Positions 5,698-7,655 of a DNA stretch of 7,655 bases are shown piece after piece; the first letter of the stretch is position 1, and each line of letters opens with the position of its first letter. The stretch covers positions 1 through 7,655 of the forward strand of contig JBGPIK010000331.1 in NCBI GenBank assembly GCA_041484845.1, read 5' to 3'. A program made the translations under genes and the position numbers. The notes below the pieces were generated by a model that saw only the letters and a list, made by a program, of their open reading frames with translations, ran no database searches and was not told the DNA's origin. This DNA comes from JBGPIK01 sp041484845 (lineage in GTDB: Bacteria > Desulfobacterota > Binatia > UBA9968).

Positions 5698-6404
5698 TTA
5701 TCCCCTCTAACTTCCCAGCTTGCGCGGAACGTGATCCAGAAAGATAGCATGATCAGCCTGAGGTCGAGCCAAAAACTTTGCCGCTGGATGTACAGACGGT
5801 CATACCTGAACTTATTGCGGCGTGGAATATCTCTCGGCGCATAGATCTGGGCGACGCCCGTCAGCCCCGGTAGGACTTGATGTCTGAACGCATATCCCGG
5901 AATGTCTTCCATCGGCACAAGCTCGCCGTTGCTGTTGACCTCGATCTCCTCGGGCATCAGCGCTCTGGGCCCGACAAAACTCATTTCTCCTACGAGGATA
6001 TTCCACAGTTGAGGAAGTTCATCCATGGCCGTTGCGCGCAGGAGGCGGCCGACTTTAGTTATACGTGAATCTTGGTCCTTCGCCTGAAGTTTCTCGTCCG
6101 CGCTAGGCACCATCGAGCGAAATTTCCAGCTTTTGAACTGCCGTCCGTACTGCCCTACCCGCCGCTGTCCATAAAACACCGGGCCACCGTCTTCAAGTTT
6201 GACGGCGATTGAGAACAGGATCCAAAACGGAGAAGAGAGCAGCAGACCAAAACCTGACAGGAAGATGTCGAAAGACCGCTTCGCGATAAATCCGTAAGGC
6301 GTGAGGCGCGAGGCGTGAGGCGCAACGGAATCAGAGGCCGGTGCGGAATTTTCCCCGGCTAACGATAAAGACTTAGGACGCAACCCACTCTTTGGAATCG
6401 TCAT
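5691..6404 (-). CDS. Polyprenyl-phosphate sugar-1-phosphate transferase (monotopic phosphoglycosyl transferase)
   Basis: 237 residues from the ATG at 6404; a TTG at 6413 would add three. The family moves a sugar-1-phosphate from a nucleotide sugar to a membrane polyprenyl phosphate, the first step of surface-glycan building. Motifs in order are: KRSFDIFLS (42-50), a hydrophobic membrane segment with an SP break (LLLSSPFWILFSIAV, about 54-68), GGPVFYGQRRVGQYGRQFKSWKFRSM (73-98), catalytic Asp-Glu D128-E129 in MDELPQLWN, GEMSFVGPR (139-147), and PGLTGVAQ (179-186). No extra N-terminal multi-helix domain is present, so it is the minimal PglC/WcaJ-core type. Oddities: residues 28-37 (APHASRLTPY) are encoded by four heptamer repeats at 6294-6321, the preceding 27 residues do not look conserved, and no clear ribosome binding site is visible. 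Sugar specificity cannot be inferred. Confidence 0.93.
   Translation of the reverse strand: MTIPKSGLRPKSLSLAGENSAPASDSVAPHASRLTPYGFIAKRSFDIFLSGFGLLLSSPFWILFSIAVKLEDGGPVFYGQRRVGQYGRQFKSWKFRSMVPSADEKLQAKDQDSRITKVGRLLRATAMDELPQLWNILVGEMSFVGPRALMPEEIEVNSNGELVPMEDIPGYAFRHQVLPGLTGVAQIYAPRDIPRRNKFRYDRLYIQRQSFWLDLRLIMLSFWITFRASWEVRGDKF
6294..6321 (-). repeat. Four heptamer units inside the sugar transferase coding region
   Basis: Read on the plus strand: GTAAGGC, GTGAGGC, GCGAGGC, GTGAGGC, followed by the looser GCAACGG. They are the same words as in the intergenic arrays 7 and 8, but here they are translated in frame as residues 28-37, just before the conserved KRSFD start of the catalytic fold. 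Confidence 0.88.
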
Positions 6405-6485
6405 ATCATCCAACCATTGTTTTTAGTCCTGCTCTCATTTTCGTTTTCCCAGTTTGCCTCGTCTCTTTACGCCATAGCTGAGTAA

Positions 6486-6668
6486 CGAGGAACGAATACC
6501 GACTACAGACCACGGACCACGGACAACTGACCTCTGACGTCTGATCTCTGACCTCTTTGCTCTTTGCCCCTGACGCCTCACGCCTAACGCCTTACGTCTT
6601 TCCTCTTTCCCCTTTGCGCTTCGCGCTTTGCTCCTCACGCCTTACGCCTCACGTTTCACGCCTTACCG
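6486..6668 (+). repeat. Heptad array 7, long and nearly unbroken
   Basis: About 25 consecutive 7-bp units fill most of the spacer between the four-helix-bundle gene and the sugar transferase. Word families follow in blocks: ACCACGG/ACAACTG, then ACCTCTG/ACGTCTG/ATCTCTG, then TGCTCTT, then CACGCCT/AACGCCT/TACGTCT, then TTCCCCT/TTGCGCT, then TCACGCC/TTACGCC. The register is kept across the block changes with one slip of a single base near 6632. The right end supplies the stop codon of the four-helix-bundle gene. Confidence 0.88.
6575..6653 (+). repeat. Direct repeat C, copy 1
   Basis: Matches 7119-7190 in the same orientation with a few mismatches and one 7-base insertion (TTCGCGC near 6620-6626), that is, exactly one repeat unit. 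The two copies bracket the four-helix-bundle gene. Confidence 0.82.
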
Positions 6669-7019
6669 TTTTTCATGTCGAATCAGACCGCTTAGCATTT
6701 TGTCAACCCGCTGCATTTTGTTTTCTAACTCTTTCACGTCTCGATCTCCCAAATATCCGAGACGGATAGCGATCTCGATTTGCGTGTCCAATTCACTCAA
6801 AGATCCCTGCGCCATATGAAGATAGTTGACGAACTCCTTCTTGGTTTGCCTGGCGGCTCCCTCGGCGATGTTACTGGGAATACTCATTGCTGCGCGCCTC
6901 ATCTGATCGGTTAAGCTATACATCTCTTTGGCGGGAAAGGAATTCGTTATTTGATAAAGGTCAATCACCAAGTCCATCGACAACTTCCATACGTCCAATT
7001 TTTTATGCGGCTTTTCCAT
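6663..7019 (-). CDS. Four-helix-bundle protein of the S23/23S rRNA-intervening-sequence (Avd-like) family
   Basis: 118 residues, standard for the family. The signature is clear: LDVWKLSMDLVIDLYQIT (8-25), FPAKEMYSLTDQMRRAAMSIPSNIAEGAAR (28-57), and FVNYLHMAQGSLSELDTQIEIAIRLGYL (63-90). The start at 7019 is fixed by AAGGAGGT (7028-7035) eight bases upstream; the longer open frame to 7118 would translate repeat DNA. The family was first described from an open frame in spirochete 23S rRNA intervening sequences and includes structural relatives of Avd, the accessory protein of diversity-generating retroelements. Most genomic copies have no known function and are often seen in surface-glycan regions. 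No reverse transcriptase is in this window. The gene sits between direct copies of repeat C, and its TAA stop is part of a heptamer. Confidence 0.93.
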   Translation of the reverse strand: MEKPHKKLDVWKLSMDLVIDLYQITNSFPAKEMYSLTDQMRRAAMSIPSNIAEGAARQTKKEFVNYLHMAQGSLSELDTQIEIAIRLGYLGDRDVKELENKMQRVDKMLSGLIRHEKR

Positions 7020-7027
7020 CGCTGTAT

Positions 7028-7035
7028 ACCTCCTT
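7028..7035 (-). promoter_or_regulatory. Strong ribosome binding site of the four-helix-bundle gene
   Basis: AAGGAGGT on the minus strand, eight bases before the ATG at 7019. It lies just inside the edge of the repeat array, so the gene carries its own initiation signal. Confidence 0.85.
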
Positions 7036-7076
7036 GTTGTTCTCCCGTCATCGCATCTACCCTCATCTCCTCCCAC

Positions 7077-7202
7077 CTCACGCCCCACGTCTATTACGCA
7101 TTGCTCCCTGCCCCTCACGCCTCACGCCTAACGCCTTACGTCTTCGCTCTTTCCCCTTTGCGCTTTGCTCCTCACGCCTCACGCCTAACGCCTTACGTCT
7201 TT
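7077..7202 (+). repeat. Heptad array 8, overlapping the glycosyltransferase 3' end
   Basis: Units CCCACGT/GCATTGC, then GCCTCAC/GCCTAAC/GCCTTAC, then CTCTTTC/CCCTTTG/CGCTTTG, then CGCCTCA/CGCCTAA/CGCCTTA run on to the coding end of the glycosyltransferase. Its stop TAA (7193-7195) and the preceding Lys-Thr codons are repeat sequence. Confidence 0.86.
7119..7190 (+). repeat. Direct repeat C, copy 2
   Basis: Direct partner of 6575-6653, lacking one 7-base unit present there. It lies on the upstream side of the four-helix-bundle gene. Confidence 0.82.
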
Positions 7203-7655
7203 CGTGCCATTTCACAGAACAGTTCGTAATACGCTCGCACCCCGATTTTGCGGTCAAAATGGAGCGCCGCCTTTCTGGCGTTCTCACCCATGCGCCGCGC
7301 CAGCGCTTGGTCCCGATACAAGACAAGAATTTTTTCCGCGAGCACTTCCGCGTTTTCCGGCTCCGCGATAAGACCGCAGTCATATTCTTGGGTGATCGCA
7401 GCCACTTCGCAATTGCCTTCCACCGCAGCGACATAGGGACGGCCCGCCGCAAGAATGCCGTAAAGCTTGCTCGGGACAATAATCCCGGCAAGCCCGCGTT
7501 TGAGAGAGACCACGAAAACGTCGGCGCTGGCAAATGACTCTCCCAGATTCTCTTTCGGTTGGAACGGCAGGAAGCGCACGTTGTCGAGTCCTAAAACTTT
7601 CGCCTCCTCGATCAGGGCGGCTTTTTTAACACCGTCGCCGACAAAAACAATTTCA
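7193..7655 (-). CDS. GT4-type glycosyltransferase, C-terminal part (N-terminus beyond the window)
   Basis: The frame is open to the right edge, giving the last 153 residues of a protein that should be about 370-420 long. It is the nucleotide-sugar-binding half of a GT-B glycosyltransferase: IVFVGDGVKKAALIEEAKVLGL at the edge, NVRFLPFQPKE, ADVFVVSLKRGLAGIIVPSKLYGILAAGRPYVA, then EPENAEVLAEKILVLYRD and the closing helix. The VPSKLYGILAAGRP block resembles WcaI/WbuB-like enzymes of surface-polysaccharide clusters. It is followed on the same strand by the four-helix-bundle gene and the sugar transferase, fitting an extracellular or capsular polysaccharide locus. The GTG at 7579 is an internal codon, not the start. 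The stop lies in a heptamer repeat. Donor and acceptor sugars are unknown. Confidence 0.92.
   Translation of the reverse strand, partial: EIVFVGDGVKKAALIEEAKVLGLDNVRFLPFQPKENLGESFASADVFVVSLKRGLAGIIVPSKLYGILAAGRPYVAAVEGNCEVAAITQEYDCGLIAEPENAEVLAEKILVLYRDQALARRMGENARKAALHFDRKIGVRAYYELFCEMARKT

Noticed and set aside
6663..7019. Diversity-generating retroelement
   Set aside because: The Avd-like fold alone is not enough: no reverse transcriptase, template repeat or variable repeat with adenine-specific changes is visible.
6486..7202. CRISPR array
   Set aside because: Units are 7 bp, degenerate and contiguous, with no constant-length unique spacers and no cas genes.
6887..7537. 216-residue plus-strand open frame
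   Set aside because: Runs antisense through the four-helix-bundle start, repeat array 8 and the glycosyltransferase; its protein is mostly translated heptamers.

Overview
The window comes from a bacterial chromosome, most likely an uncultured Gram-negative-type lineage of middling GC content. The gene set (phosphorylated-receiver protein, DksA/TraR-type zinc finger protein, polyprenyl-phosphate sugar transferase, GT4 glycosyltransferase, geranylgeranyl-reductase-like flavoprotein) and the many interspersed palindromes point that way. I cannot assign a phylum from sequence alone.

Layout. 1-302 (minus) is the N-terminal two thirds of a GlcG/HbpS-family protein, cut by the left edge. After a gap with no supported gene, 630-1061 and 1071-1487 (plus) form a two-gene unit: a receiver-only response regulator and a DksA/TraR-type protein. 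2185-3246 (plus) is an ornithine cyclodeaminase/mu-crystallin family protein standing alone between two long non-coding, repeat-filled blocks. From 4051 to the right edge all genes are on the minus strand. In transcription order they are a glycosyltransferase C-terminus (7655-7193), a four-helix-bundle S23/Avd-like protein (7019-6663), a monotopic phosphoglycosyl transferase (6404-5691) and a geranylgeranyl-reductase-type flavoprotein (5322-4051). The two transferases look like the edge of a cell-surface polysaccharide cluster. The flavoprotein may act on an isoprenoid lipid, but has its own upstream spacer.

The unusual part is the DNA between the genes. Nearly every long spacer on the right three quarters of the window is built from degenerate 7-bp units in several word families: CTGACCT-like, GCCTCAC/GCCTAAC-like, ACCACGG/ACCACTG-like and CTTTGCC-like. 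They follow each other while mostly keeping a 7-bp register, and they occur in both orientations. Mixed with them are classical palindromic elements: a three-armed cloverleaf at 1492-1569, a GGGTGCGC palindrome at 3635-3691, a GGATGGGT palindrome with nested insert at 3749-3849, and a 10-bp-stem hairpin at 5598-5619.

These repeats also reach into genes. The last 20 codons and the stop of the DksA-like gene lie in an 81-bp repeat with an inverted copy beyond the cyclodeaminase gene. Four heptamers lie in frame inside the sugar transferase. The stop codons of the glycosyltransferase and the four-helix-bundle gene are supplied by heptamer units. The cyclodeaminase gene sits inside nested inverted repeats, and the four-helix-bundle gene sits between direct repeats that differ by exactly one 7-bp unit. 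The best candidate for something undescribed is this heptad repeat system and its possible link with the four-helix-bundle protein. That link is inference.
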